From NCBI RefSeq assembly GCF_013822795.1, contig NZ_PNLB01000013.1:80205-144204 (forward strand): DNA of 64,000 nucleotides, given 5' to 3'. Positions 17,838 to 26,433 of this stretch are shown one piece after another. The first letter of the stretch is position 1. Each line of letters starts with the position of its first letter. Origin of the DNA: Phenylobacterium sp. (GTDB lineage Bacteria; Pseudomonadota; Alphaproteobacteria; Caulobacterales; Caulobacteraceae). The notes under the pieces were generated by a model, which was not told the origin of the DNA, did not search any database, and worked only from the letters and a program-made list of their open reading frames with translations. Made by a program: the position numbers and the translations under genes.

Positions 17838-18821
17838 CTAAGCCGTCGCGCGCTTGGGCGTCGCCTTGCGGGGCTCTTCGGCCAGGCGCGCGTGGCGCAG
17901 GGCCGTGATCTCGCCGATCACCGACAGCGCCACCTCCCAGGGAGCCTTGCCGCCGATGTCGAGCCCGATCGGCGCGTGCAATTGCTGCAGCCGCGCCTCC
18001 GAGAAGCCGGCGGCGCGGAGCGGCTCCAGCCGCTCGGGCAAACGCTTTCGCGCGCCCAGCAATCCGACATAGCCGGCGTCGGACGGCAGAGCCGCAGCCA
18101 GCGCCTCGCGGTCCATCTCGAGGTTGTGGGTGGCGATGGCGATGGACGTCCAGGCGTCGGTCCCGATGGTGGCCAGCGCCTGCGCCGGCTCGTCGCGGCG
18201 ATAGGCGATCCCGGCGATCGGCGGCGGCGCCTGCGGGCCCTTGGGCCGCACCAGCGTCGTCTCCATGCCTGACTGGACCCCGAGCTGGGCGATGGCCAGC
18301 GCGGTCGGGTCGGCCCCGAACACCACCAGCCGCGGAACCGGGTCATAGGCCTGGACGATAGCGCCGTCCCAGGGACCGGGCGCTGGCCCGCACGCGCGCC
18401 GAACCCCGTCGCTGACCCAGACCACCGGTCGGCGCGCGTCGTAGGCCGCCAACAGCTCCGTCAGCGCCGGGTCGCCTGGATCCACCCGCTCGACGAAGAT
18501 CTCGATCCGCGCGCCGCACAGCAGCTGGATGTCGGGCCAGGGGCTGCCCGCGCCGTAAACCAGGCGCCGGGGCGCTGCGTCATCGAGGCACGCGAAGGCG
18601 TGATCGGCGACGTCGCTCTCCACGCAGCCGCCGGAAAAGTAACCGGCGACAATTCCCTCGGCGAACACCATCTGGGTCCCAGGAGGACGCGGCCCGCCGC
18701 CCTCAACCGAAACCAGCGTCGCCAAGGCGATGGGCAGATTCCGTTGCTGGGCTTGGGCCAGCGCGGGGCGGACGTCGTCGGCCATGCCGAACATCGGCCA
18801 TTCAGGGAGCGGCTCTCGCAT
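17838..18821 (-). CDS. XdhC/CoxF-family molybdenum hydroxylase maturation factor
   Basis: 327-residue protein that binds molybdenum cofactor and helps sulfurate and insert it into xanthine-dehydrogenase-type enzymes. The N-terminal domain has SVEGGGPRPPGTQMV and GYFSGGCVESDVADHA; a C-terminal Rossmann domain starts PRLVVFGADPTALAIAQLG and holds YVGLLGARKRLPERL and PIGLDIGGKAPWEVALSV. It faces the moa operon and most likely serves the IorAB enzyme encoded 5 kb away. Lys/Arg-rich extra residues end the protein. The ATG at 18821 is the farthest in-frame start; an ATG 36 bases inside is possible. Confidence 0.9.
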   Translation of the reverse strand: MREPLPEWPMFGMADDVRPALAQAQQRNLPIALATLVSVEGGGPRPPGTQMVFAEGIVAGYFSGGCVESDVADHAFACLDDAAPRRLVYGAGSPWPDIQLLCGARIEIFVERVDPGDPALTELLAAYDARRPVVWVSDGVRRACGPAPGPWDGAIVQAYDPVPRLVVFGADPTALAIAQLGVQSGMETTLVRPKGPQAPPPIAGIAYRRDEPAQALATIGTDAWTSIAIATHNLEMDREALAAALPSDAGYVGLLGARKRLPERLEPLRAAGFSEARLQQLHAPIGLDIGGKAPWEVALSVIGEITALRHARLAEEPRKATPKRATA

Positions 18822-18922
18822 GGCTCGACTTTAACTCCCTGGAAAGGTCCTAGACACCGCTTCTTTAGGCATTGCCGTGAAGATGGCGCTTCCTCGCTTT
18901 CGTATCCAGCGTCACCGGCTTC

Positions 18923-19798
18923 ATGATCTCACCGCTCTCCAAGCTCGGCCTCGGCTCCGCACAGTTCGGTCTCGACCAGACCACGCTGGTGCGCGGCCGC
19001 GCGCCCAAGGCCGAAGCCCGGGACATCCTGGACATCGCCGCGCGCGCGCAGCTGCCGGTGCTGGACGTGGACGGCCATTCCGGCGTCGCCGAAGCGGCGC
19101 TGGGCGAAGTGCTGCCGCGCCCGACGCCGTTCCGGATCTCGATTTCGACCGTGCGCCCCGACCGCGGCCCCGACTATGTCGAGGCCGAGGCCCGCGCCAC
19201 CCTGCGCCGGCTGGGCGTGGAGCAGGCCGACGCCATCCTGGTGCCCTGCGCCGCCGACCTGTTCGGCCCGCACGGCATGGCCCTGTGGAATCGCCTGCGG
19301 GCGATGAAGGACGCCGGCCTGACCCGCAAGATCGGCGTCTCGGTGTTCGCCTCCGACGATCCGCTCGGCGTCGCCCGCCGCTTCCGCCCCGACATCGTCC
19401 AGGCCCCGGCCTCGCTGCTCGACCAGCGGCTGCTGATCGACGGCACCCTGGCCGCCCTCGCCGGATTGGGGATCGAGGTGCACCTGCGCTCGATCTTCCT
19501 GAACGGCCTGCTGTTCCTGCCGCCGGACCGCGCCCCGACCCACCTGAAGGCCGCCGCCAGCCGCATCTCGCGCGCCCGCCGGCTGATCGCCGAGGGCCGC
19601 TCGGACCCGCTGCAGGCCGCGCTGGGCTTTGCGCTTTCGCGCGTCGAAGCCGCCACTGTGCTGGTCGGCGTGACCTCGCCCGCCGAGCTGTCGGCGGTGA
19701 TCGCCGCGGCCTCCAGCCCGCCGCCGGACCTCGACTGGGACGAGATGGCGATCGACGATCCGATCGCCCTCGACCCGCGCGCCTGGGCCGCCGCCTAG
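18923..19798 (+). CDS. aldo/keto reductase-like protein with altered catalytic site
   Basis: 291-residue TIM-barrel protein with AKR features (LGLGSAQFGLD start; AMKDAGLTRKIGVSVFASDDP; IEVHLRSIFLNGLLFLPP). It looks most like AKR homologues found in sugar/nonulosonate gene sets. The catalytic tetrad appears lost: the usual D-T-A-x-A-Y-G reads LDVDGHSG (Tyr replaced by Ser), the Lys strand reads ISISTVRP (Lys replaced by Val) and the His position reads LVPCAADL. Reductase activity is therefore doubtful. It shares its stop (CTAG) with alanine dehydrogenase. No sugar genes adjoin it. Confidence 0.75.
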   Translation: MISPLSKLGLGSAQFGLDQTTLVRGRAPKAEARDILDIAARAQLPVLDVDGHSGVAEAALGEVLPRPTPFRISISTVRPDRGPDYVEAEARATLRRLGVEQADAILVPCAADLFGPHGMALWNRLRAMKDAGLTRKIGVSVFASDDPLGVARRFRPDIVQAPASLLDQRLLIDGTLAALAGLGIEVHLRSIFLNGLLFLPPDRAPTHLKAAASRISRARRLIAEGRSDPLQAALGFALSRVEAATVLVGVTSPAELSAVIAAASSPPPDLDWDEMAIDDPIALDPRAWAAA

Positions 19799-20913
19799 CG
19801 CTTCGCCCACACGCCGAACGGATCGACGAAGTCCTTGCCCAGGGCTTCGGCGACGGCCGGGTGGGTCACCACCCCCTTCAGCACGTTCAGCCCCTTGGCC
19901 AGGTGCGGGTTCTCCCGCAGCGCCTGCAGCCCACGATCGGCCAGCGCCAGGCCGAACGGCAAGGTCGCGTGGACCAGCGCCTCGGAAGACGTGCGCGGCG
20001 CGGCCCCCGGCATATTGGCCACGCAGTAGTGCACGACCCCGTCGACCACGTAGGTCGGCTCGGCGTGGGTGGTCGGGCGCGAGGTCTCGAAACAGCCGCC
20101 CTGGTCGATCGAGACGTCGACCAGCACCGACCCGGTCTTCATCTGCTTCAGGTGCTCACGGCGGACCAGTTTGGGCGCCGAGGCCCCCGGCGTCAGCACC
20201 GCGCCGATCACCACGTCGGCCTTCAGCACTTCCTCCTCGACCGCATCGAGCGTCGAGTAGCGGGTCAGGATGCGGCCGAGGAACATGTCGTCCAGCTGGC
20301 GCATGCGCGGGATCGAGCGCTCGACCACCACCACCTCGGCCCCCAGGCCCGCAGCCATCCGGGCGGCGTTGGCGCCGACCACCCCGCCGCCCAGCACGCA
20401 GACCCGCGCTGGCGGCACGCCTGGTACGCCTGAGATCAACAGCCCCATGCCGCCGTTGTGCTTGAGCAGGGTCTCGCCGGCCGAGAACACCGCGATGCGC
20501 CCGGCCACTTCCGACATCGGCGCCAGCAGCGGCAGCCCGCCGGCCGCATCGGTGACCGTCTCATAGGCGATCGCCGCGCAGCCCGAGGCCAGCAGCCCGT
20601 CGGCCTGGTCCGGGTCCGGGGCCAGGTGCAGATAGGTGAAGAGAATGTGGTCCTGGTTCAGCCGCGCCCACTCGGCGGGCTGCGGCTCCTTGACCTTCAC
20701 GATCAGCTTGCTGGCGGCGAAGATCGTCTCGGCGTCGGCGGCGATGCTCGCGCCGGCCCGGACATAGGCGTCGTCCGAGTAGCCAGCCCCGGTCCCGGCC
20801 CCGGCCTGCACCGCGACCTCGTGGCCGCGCTCGACATACTCGCGGACGGCGGTGGGGGTCAGGCCCACCCGATGCTCGTTCGGCTTGATCTCGCTGGGAA
20901 CGCCGACCTTCAT
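19795..20913 (-). CDS. ald: alanine dehydrogenase
   Basis: 372-residue NAD-dependent enzyme interconverting L-alanine and pyruvate plus ammonia. Seen: MKVGVPSEIKPNEHRVGLTP at the start (substrate-binding Arg15), FTYLHLAPD (catalytic His near 95), the NAD-binding VCVLGGGVVGANAARMA, and SVLVDVSIDQGGCFETS (catalytic Asp). Length matches the family. The ATG at 20913 was chosen because the family begins there; a frame extension upstream adds 11 unconserved residues. It is convergent with the aldo/keto reductase-like gene. Confidence 0.95.
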   Translation of the reverse strand: MKVGVPSEIKPNEHRVGLTPTAVREYVERGHEVAVQAGAGTGAGYSDDAYVRAGASIAADAETIFAASKLIVKVKEPQPAEWARLNQDHILFTYLHLAPDPDQADGLLASGCAAIAYETVTDAAGGLPLLAPMSEVAGRIAVFSAGETLLKHNGGMGLLISGVPGVPPARVCVLGGGVVGANAARMAAGLGAEVVVVERSIPRMRQLDDMFLGRILTRYSTLDAVEEEVLKADVVIGAVLTPGASAPKLVRREHLKQMKTGSVLVDVSIDQGGCFETSRPTTHAEPTYVVDGVVHYCVANMPGAAPRTSSEALVHATLPFGLALADRGLQALRENPHLAKGLNVLKGVVTHPAVAEALGKDFVDPFGVWAKR

Positions 20914-20974
20914 GCCGTCCGCCTCCGTCAGGGTTGCAGCCCCCACGGCATAGGATGGCCTATCGGCCTTGGGT

Positions 20975-21679
20975 TCAACCCAGGACGCAGGCGGCCATGC
21001 CCTCGCGATTGATGGTCCCGGCCGCCTTGCCGATCTTGCCCGAGCGACGCTTCACATAGGGGCCTGGTTTGGCCGCCTTCCACTTCAGCGGGCTGGGCAG
21101 GATCGCCGCCAGCCGCGCGGCCTGGGCCGGAGTCAGCTTGGCGGCGCTGACCCCGAAGTTCTTCTGGGCGGCGGCCTCGGCGCCATAGACGCCAGGGCCC
21201 CACTCGATGGAGTTGAGGTAGACCTCCATGATCCGCGGCTTGCCCCAGATCACCTCGATCAGCACCGTGAAGTAGGCCTCCAGGCCTTTGCGGACATAGG
21301 AGCGGCCCGGCCAAAGGAAGACGTTCTTGGCGGTCTGCTGGCTGATCGTCGAGCCGCCGCGCAGCTTCTTGCCCTTGGCGTTGGCCTCATAGGCCTTCTC
21401 GATAGCGTCGAAGTCGAAGCCGTTGTGCTCGCAGAACTTGGCGTCCTCGGCGGCGATCACCGCGCGCACCAGCCGCGGCGAGATTTCGTCCAGTGGCTTC
21501 CAGCGACGATCGAAGCCGCGGCCCTCGGTCACGCGCTGAACCATCAGCCAGGTCACCGGCGGCGGCACGAACCGGTAGATGGCCGTGACCATGACCGGGC
21601 CGATCAGGCCGAAGATGAGCACCAGCAAGAACAGGCCGCCGATCAGCCGCCCGAAAAACCCCTTCGACGCCTTAGCCAA
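20975..21679 (-). CDS. mtgA: monofunctional biosynthetic peptidoglycan transglycosylase
   Basis: 234-residue GT51 glycosyltransferase anchored by one N-terminal transmembrane segment (residues 9-33). It polymerises lipid II into glycan strands in the periplasm. Seen: the catalytic Glu in [16 protein letters not shown], the [18 protein letters not shown] motif and [22 protein letters not shown]. Length is typical (E. coli MtgA 242). It is 61 bases upstream of ald on the same strand, but a shared role is not evident. Confidence 0.94.
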   Translation of the reverse strand: MAKASKGFFGRLIGGLFLLVLIFGLIGPVMVTAIYRFVPPPVTWLMVQRVTEGRGFDRRWKPLDEISPRLVRAVIAAEDAKFCEHNGFDFDAIEKAYEANAKGKKLRGGSTISQQTAKNVFLWPGRSYVRKGLEAYFTVLIEVIWGKPRIMEVYLNSIEWGPGVYGAEAAAQKNFGVSAAKLTPAQAARLAAILPSPLKWKAAKPGPYVKRRSGKIGKAAGTINREGMAACVLG

Positions 21680-21705
21680 GACCCTTGCCCTTACCCCACG
21701 GCCAG

Positions 21706-22428
21706 ATGTTAGCGATGCTTTGGCCGGCGTTTCCGGTCAAGCCGCCGCAAGGACGCAATCTGTTGAACGTTTCCGACGCCGTCGCCGCCCGCATGTCCGT
21801 TCGCGCCTTCAAGCCGGACGTCCCATCCGGCGCCCTGGTGCGCGAGATTCTGGAAGCGGCCGCCCGCGCCCCCTCAGGCGGCAACCTGCAGCCCTGGCGG
21901 GTCTACGCCCTGACCGGCGAGCCGCTGGCCCAGCTGAAGGCGCAGGTCGCCGCCAACCCGATGGGCGAGCCGATGGAATACGACGTCTATCCGCCCGATC
22001 TCTGGGAGCCCCTCCGCACCCGCCGGTTCAAGAACGGCGAGGAACTCTACGCCTCGGTCGGCATCCCGCGCGAGGACAAGCCGGCGCGCCTGCGCCAGTT
22101 CGCCCGCAACGGCGAGTTCTTCGGCGCCCCGGTCGGGCTGTTCTTCTGTCTCGATCGCAAGGTCGGCCCGCCGCAATGGTCGGACGTCGGCATGTACATG
22201 CAGACCGTGATGCTGCTGGCGACCGAGCGCGGCCTGGACACCTGCGCCCAGGAGTACTGGGCGCGCTATCCGCAGACCGTGGCCAAGGCGGTGGGGCTGC
22301 CGGACGACCACATGCTGTTCTCGGGCATGGCGCTGGGCTGGCGCGACGAGGCCGCGCCGATCAACAGCTTCCGCTCCACCCGCGACCCCTTCGAGGTCTG
22401 GGGCGAGTTGAAAGGCTTCGCGGACTAA
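21706..22428 (+). CDS. nitroreductase-family FMN oxidoreductase
   Basis: 240-residue NAD(P)H-dependent flavoprotein. The start of the domain ([17 protein letters not shown]) and the FMN-binding [18 protein letters not shown] are clear; [15 protein letters not shown] and [13 protein letters not shown] complete the fold. Substrates are probably nitroaromatics, quinones or similar; nothing indicates which. The start is uncertain: ATGs at 21706 and 21715 both work, and a TTG at 21763 sits closer to the conserved domain. It is divergent from mtgA (26 bases apart) and overlaps the WD40 gene by four bases at the stops. Confidence 0.85.
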   Translation: MLAMLWPAFPVKPPQGRNLLNVSDAVAARMSVRAFKPDVPSGALVREILEAAARAPSGGNLQPWRVYALTGEPLAQLKAQVAANPMGEPMEYDVYPPDLWEPLRTRRFKNGEELYASVGIPREDKPARLRQFARNGEFFGAPVGLFFCLDRKVGPPQWSDVGMYMQTVMLLATERGLDTCAQEYWARYPQTVAKAVGLPDDHMLFSGMALGWRDEAAPINSFRSTRDPFEVWGELKGFAD

Positions 22429-23390
22429 ACGCTCGCCACGCCGGCCGCGCCGTCCTCGTCGCCCCAGGCGACGCGGGTTCCATCCTTGCTCATGGCCAGG
22501 GCGGCGATCGCCGCGCCCTTTTCCGCCTTCAGCGGCACGATCTTCTGGCCGGCGAGATCGCAGGCCCAGACCCGGCCGTCGTCGAGGCCGGCGCAGACCC
22601 ACTGGCCGCCCGGCATGCCGTCGACCCGCACGACCATGGCGCTCTCATCGAAGCCGACCTCGGCCGCCTGCTTGCCCATCGGGCCTGTGGCGCCCGCGAA
22701 GGGCCAGGCTACCAGGCCGTTGGCGCCGGAGGTGATCAGCAGTTGGCCCTTGGCGACGAAGGACATGCTCTTCACCTTCACCGGATAGCCGCCCATCCGC
22801 AGGTTCTTCTCGTCGGCGACGCGCCAGCCGTGCAGGGCGTTCTCCTGCATGGCCGACATCAGGAACTTGCCGTCGGGGCTGAAGGCCAGGCCGACATGGC
22901 TGCCCGCCCACTTCAGGACATAGGGCTTCTGCTCGGCGATCTTGGCGTACCAGAGCCAAGCGCCGCCGTAGGTCGCCGCGGCGACGCGCCGGCCCTTGGG
23001 GTCGAAGACCACGGACGCGACCGACTTCTCGTGCGTGAACGTGCGCGTGAACGCCGGGTCGGCGCTGTCGCGGATATGCAGGTCCTTGCCGGCCGAGAAC
23101 GCGATCAGCTTGGATTCCGGCGAGGCGTCGACGGCGTCGATCCAGCGGCCGGGGATCTTGGCGATCTCGGTCGCGCCGGAAGCCCGCGACCAGACGACGC
23201 GCCCGTCGTCGCCGCCGGTGATCAGACCCTCGCCGCTCGGATGCAGGCAGGCGCAGAGAATCGCCCCGTCGTGGGCTTCGATCTGCTCGCCCGACTCGAA
23301 TCGGACGGTGCCGTCGCCGAGGGCGAACAGGGCCTTTCCGTCCTTTCCGAAAAGGGCGGCGGTGACATAGGCGTCGAACTGGAAAGTCAT
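22425..23390 (-). CDS. WD40 repeat protein
   Basis: 321-residue protein made of about seven beta-propeller blades, with recurring strands such as GLITGGDDGRVVWSRAS, SKLIAFSAGKDLHIRDSA, RRVAAATYGGAWLWYAK and [17 protein letters not shown]. No signal peptide or membrane segment, so it should be cytoplasmic and act as a scaffold. No catalytic motif. The neighbours give no clue to its partner. It shares a CTAA with the nitroreductase stop. Confidence 0.82.
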   Translation of the reverse strand: MTFQFDAYVTAALFGKDGKALFALGDGTVRFESGEQIEAHDGAILCACLHPSGEGLITGGDDGRVVWSRASGATEIAKIPGRWIDAVDASPESKLIAFSAGKDLHIRDSADPAFTRTFTHEKSVASVVFDPKGRRVAAATYGGAWLWYAKIAEQKPYVLKWAGSHVGLAFSPDGKFLMSAMQENALHGWRVADEKNLRMGGYPVKVKSMSFVAKGQLLITSGANGLVAWPFAGATGPMGKQAAEVGFDESAMVVRVDGMPGGQWVCAGLDDGRVWACDLAGQKIVPLKAEKGAAIAALAMSKDGTRVAWGDEDGAAGVASV

Positions 23391-23595
23391 GGCGCGGTCT
23401 TACCTGCCTAACATTGGTCTTGGCGAGAGGCGGAATCGCACGGATTCACGCTCGGCAAACAGGCGCCGAGCAGAGCAGGCGGTCTGATGGGCGCAAGTTC
23501 GCAGGTTCGGGCTTTACAAGCGCATTTTGTTTAGCGAAGGGTGTCGCTGACTGTGCGGCGGCCCCAGTGTAGGGGCCCTAGGGAAGGAAATTCAT

Positions 23596-24027
23596 ATGGG
23601 TGCGAAGCTGGGAGGCGGAGGCGGCGGCAAGTTCGACCTCGGCCAAAACAGCGACATCAACGTCACGCCCTTCGTGGACGTGATGCTGGTGCTCCTTATC
23701 ATCTTCATGGTGTCGATCCCGGCTGCGACGGTGTCGATCAAGCTCGACCTGCCGCCGGCGGTTCCGCCGCCCCCGGGTGCGAAGGTCGAAGAGCCGACGC
23801 TGATCAACGTTCAGCAAGGCGGCAAGCTGTTCATCGGCGACGTTCCGACGTCGCTGGACACGCTGCCGGCCGACCTGACCCGCATCCTGAACAAGCCGGA
23901 ACCGACCGAAGAGCGCGTGTACATCCGCGCCGACCGGACCGTTCGCTACGGCGACTTCATGGCGGTGATGAACACCCTGCAGGGCAACGGCTTCTTCCAA
24001 GTCGCCCTGATCAACGAAGAGCTCTAA
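23596..24027 (+). CDS. ExbD/TolR-family biopolymer transport protein
   Basis: 143-residue inner-membrane protein with one transmembrane helix (about residues 26-46, preceded by SDINVTPFVDVMLVLLIIFMV). The Asp in that helix (VDVMLVLL) is the proton-path residue of ExbD/TolR/MotB. A periplasmic domain follows, rich in Pro at first (PPAVPPPPG), ending YGDFMAVMNTLQGNGFFQVALIN. It powers TonB- or Tol-type systems with ExbB/TolQ, but neither is adjacent. The Gly-rich cytoplasmic start is normal for Caulobacter-type ExbD. A good ribosome site (GGAAGGAAATTCAT) precedes the ATG and a strong terminator follows. Confidence 0.9.
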   Translation: MGAKLGGGGGGKFDLGQNSDINVTPFVDVMLVLLIIFMVSIPAATVSIKLDLPPAVPPPPGAKVEEPTLINVQQGGKLFIGDVPTSLDTLPADLTRILNKPEPTEERVYIRADRTVRYGDFMAVMNTLQGNGFFQVALINEEL

Positions 24028-24050
24028 GCAGCACTTCGGACGAAACAGAA

Positions 24051-24088
24051 AGGCCCGCCCAGGGAAACCCGGGCGGGCCTTTTCTTTT
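24051..24088 (+). terminator. Rho-independent terminator after exbD-type gene
   Basis: Perfect stem AGGCCCGCCC (24051-24060) and GGGCGGGCCT (24071-24080) with loop AGGGAAACCC, followed by TTTCTTTT. It lies 24 bases after the stop codon. Confidence 0.93.
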
Positions 24089-24097
24089 GTTCCAGGT

Positions 24098-24220
24098 CCT
24101 CCCCCGCTGGGGGAGGTGGATCGACGCGAAGCGTCGAGACGGAGGGGGACTGCTCTCAACTAAGAGCATCAAAGTCCCCCTCAGTCAGCCATACGGCTGA
24201 CAGCTCCCCCAGAGGGGGAG
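24098..24220. repeat. palindromic dispersed repeat, type B, copy 2
   Basis: End hairpins CCTCCCCC-GCT-GGGGGAGG (24098-24116) and CTCCCCC-AGA-GGGGGAG (24204-24220). Inner hairpins TCGACGC-GAA-GCGTCGA (24121-24137) and GTCAGCC-ATAC-GGCTGAC (24184-24201), and a central stem GAGGGGGACT (24142-24151) with AGTCCCCCTC (24173-24182) capped by GCTCT-N6-AGAGC. It sits between the ExbD terminator and the convergent end of the CobW-type gene. This is the most regularly folded copy in the window. Confidence 0.9.
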
Positions 24221-24231
24221 CAACTAGCCCC

Positions 24232-25308
24232 CTACGCCGCGCAGGCCTCGAAGCCCTCGCGCAGCTTGGCCTCGTCGAGATTGCGGCCGATGAACACCAG
24301 GCGGCTGTAGCGCTTGTCGCCGTCCTTCCACTGCCCCTGGAAGTCGCCATCGAGGATCATGTGCACGGCCTGGAACACCAGGCGACGATCCTCGCCCTGG
24401 ACATCAAGGATGCCCTTGGCGCGCAGGATGTCCGGCCCCTGGTCCTGGAGGACCTGGTTCAGCCAGTTGGTCACCCGTTGCCCGTGGATCGGCTTGTCGA
24501 GCGTGAGCGAGATGCCGCGAATGCCCGCTGCCGCCGCATGGTCTTCGTGATCATGATGGTCGTGGTGACCGTGGTCATGATCGCCGTGGTGATGATGATG
24601 GTCGTGATCATGGTCGCAGTCCTCGTCGTGAACGTGGCCCGGCTCGCCGTGGGCGGGATTTAGGAATTCCGGCTGCACCTCGGTGATGCGGGCCAGGTCG
24701 AAGCTGCCGCGGCCGAGAATCGCCTCGAGCGGCACTTGCGAGCGTTGGGTGCGGTGGATCGGCGCCAGCGGGTTGAGCCGGCGGATCGCCGCCTCGACGC
24801 TGCGCAGTTCGTCTTCGGTGACCAGGTCGGTCTTGTTCAACACGATCTGGTCGGCGAACGCGATCTGCTCGACCGCTTCCTTGGAATCGGCCAGCCGCAG
24901 CGGCAGGTGCTTGGCGTCGACCACGGTGGTGACGCTGTCAAGCTGGGTCTTGGCCTTCACGTCGTCGTCGACGAAGAAGGTCTGGGCGACCGGACCGGGA
25001 TCGGCCAGGCCGGTGGTCTCGACCACGATGGCGTCGAACTTGCCCTTGCGCTTCATCAGGCCCGAGAGCACGCGGATCAGGTCGCCGCGCACCGTGCAGC
25101 AGACGCAGCCGTTGTTCATTTCGAACACTTCTTCGTCCGCGCCGACGATGAGGTCGTTGTCGATCCCCACCTCGCCGAACTCGTTGACGATGACGGCGTA
25201 CTTCTTGCCGTGGTCCTCAGTGAGGATGCGGTTCAAGAGCGTGGTCTTGCCGGCGCCGAGATAGCCGGTGAGAACGGTGACGGGGGTCTTGTCGGTCATG
25301 GGCGTCAT
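24232..25308 (-). CDS. CobW/COG0523-family metal-chaperone GTPase
   Basis: 358-residue P-loop GTPase. Seen: Walker [10 protein letters not shown] near residue 15, the metal-binding CxCC motif [13 protein letters not shown] (near residue 67), the GTP-specificity NKTD, and a His/Asp-rich loop (about residues 220-256, [18 protein letters not shown] and following). A CobW C-terminal domain ends it. Members of this family deliver zinc or other metals to client proteins. The His-rich loop and the divergent cation exporter point to zinc or cobalt. Starts at 25308 and 25299 (both ATG) are possible. A perfect TATAAT (25367-25362) lies beside the operator upstream. Confidence 0.9.
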   Translation of the reverse strand: MTPMTDKTPVTVLTGYLGAGKTTLLNRILTEDHGKKYAVIVNEFGEVGIDNDLIVGADEEVFEMNNGCVCCTVRGDLIRVLSGLMKRKGKFDAIVVETTGLADPGPVAQTFFVDDDVKAKTQLDSVTTVVDAKHLPLRLADSKEAVEQIAFADQIVLNKTDLVTEDELRSVEAAIRRLNPLAPIHRTQRSQVPLEAILGRGSFDLARITEVQPEFLNPAHGEPGHVHDEDCDHDHDHHHHHGDHDHGHHDHHDHEDHAAAAGIRGISLTLDKPIHGQRVTNWLNQVLQDQGPDILRAKGILDVQGEDRRLVFQAVHMILDGDFQGQWKDGDKRYSRLVFIGRNLDEAKLREGFEACAA

Positions 25309-25369
25309 CTAGTCATTGATCGAGGTGAAGGGAACAGGCTGCGGCCTTCGACCGCTTGACCATTATATA

Positions 25370-25388
25370 GGTGTTATCGAATAACACC
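25370..25388. promoter_or_regulatory. palindromic operator between CobW-type and DmeF-type genes
   Basis: GGTGTTAT-CGA-ATAACACC is a perfect 19-base dyad in the divergent gap. For the CobW gene it occupies the spacer just upstream of a perfect -10 (TATAAT, 25367-25362). For the exporter it lies upstream of TATATATAAG (25407-25416). The GTTAT/ATAAC core is like Fur/Zur-family boxes. Zur regulation of COG0523 GTPases is known in other bacteria; here it is inferred. Confidence 0.65.
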
Positions 25389-25456
25389 GCGCTCTCCGAC
25401 CGCCGCTATATATAAGGGCCACTGTGACCGCCTCCGCCCCCGAACGCCAAGGACAG

Positions 25457-26341
25457 ATGGACGCCTTCCGGGGCGATCGCGTCTATCTGGGCGCCGACCA
25501 CGCTCGCAACGAGCGGCGGACCTGGCTGGTGGCGGCGATCTGCGTCCTGACCCTGGCCGCCCAGATCGGCGGCGGCCTGATCTTCAACTCCATGGCCCTG
25601 ATCGCCAACGGCGTGCACATGGCCGCCCATGTCGCCGCCCTGGTGGTGGCCGCGGCCGCCTATCGGATGGCGCGCCGCTATGCGCAGGACCCGCGCTTCT
25701 CGTTCGGCACAGGCAAACTCGGCTACCTGGCCGGGTTCGCCAACGCCGCGGTGCTGGCGGTCAGCGCCGTGCTGGTCGCCATCGAGAGCGGCCATCGCAT
25801 ACTGTCGCCCTCGCCGGTGGCCTATGATGGAGCGCTGGCCCTCGCCGGGGTGGCGCTGGCCGTCAACCTCGTCTGCATGTGGCTGCTGCGCCCGGCGCAC
25901 GCCCATGCCCACGACCGCGACGGCGACCTCAACCTGTCGGCGGCGCATCTGCACCTGGCGGGCGACGCGGCGGTCTCGGCCCTGGCCATCGCCGGGCTCG
26001 GGCTCGGACGCATGTTCGGCTGGGCCTGGGCCGACGCTCTGGCGGGCCTGGCGGGCGCCGTGCTGCTCGCGCATTTCGCCTGGCGGCTGCTGGCCCGCAC
26101 CGGCGCGGTGCTGCTGGACGTCAACCCCTCGCCCGAACTGACCGCCGAGATCCGCCAACGGATGGAGAGCGGCGGCGAGCGCCTGCTCGACCTGCACCTC
26201 TGGCGCCTGGGGCCGGGCCACCACGCGGCCATCGTCGTAGTCGAGGCGCGGGACGTTCAGCCGGCGGAAATCTATCGTGGACGCCTGGCCGGATTGCCAG
26301 GATTGAGCCACGTGACAGTAGAAACACGCCAGGCGCGTTGA
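25457..26341 (+). CDS. DmeF-type cation diffusion facilitator (metal exporter)
   Basis: 294-residue inner-membrane CDF transporter with about six helices. The start GDRVYLGADHARNERRTWLV and FNSMALIANGVHMAAHVAAL match DmeF-like exporters of cobalt/nickel/zinc. The ATG at 25457 follows AAGGA and fits the family's N-terminus; an in-frame GTG at 25424 would lie only 8 bases after a -10-like TATAAG. Oddities: the metal-site Asp in ADG is Asn here (IANGVHM), and the usual His-rich loop is reduced to HAHAHDRDGD. The second site HLHLAGDAA keeps His and Asp. It is divergent from the CobW GTPase and shares its control region. Confidence 0.86.
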   Translation: MDAFRGDRVYLGADHARNERRTWLVAAICVLTLAAQIGGGLIFNSMALIANGVHMAAHVAALVVAAAAYRMARRYAQDPRFSFGTGKLGYLAGFANAAVLAVSAVLVAIESGHRILSPSPVAYDGALALAGVALAVNLVCMWLLRPAHAHAHDRDGDLNLSAAHLHLAGDAAVSALAIAGLGLGRMFGWAWADALAGLAGAVLLAHFAWRLLARTGAVLLDVNPSPELTAEIRQRMESGGERLLDLHLWRLGPGHHAAIVVVEARDVQPAEIYRGRLAGLPGLSHVTVETRQAR

Positions 26342-26365
26342 CTCTCCACTGCCCCTCTGTATAAG
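26338..26365 (+). promoter_or_regulatory. sigma-70-like promoter for rplU-rpmA
   Basis: TTGACT (26338-26343), a 16-base spacer and TATAAG (26360-26365). The -35 overlaps the stop of the exporter gene. The transcript would carry a leader of about 60 bases holding a hairpin GCCCGC-N10-GCGGGC (26378-26399), a possible site for ribosomal-protein feedback. A second -10-like element (TGCTATAGT, about 26411-26419) lies nearer the gene. Confidence 0.6.
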
Positions 26366-26433
26366 TCCGCGCCTCTCGCCCGCGGGCCATCTCGCGGGCG
26401 CTATCCATTTTGCTATAGTCCAAGGCGCCAACG

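Noticed and set aside
24535..24640. Tandem CATGATGGTC-like repeat, possibly a simple-sequence repeat
   Set aside because: It encodes the His/Asp loop of the CobW-type GTPase; codon repetition explains it.
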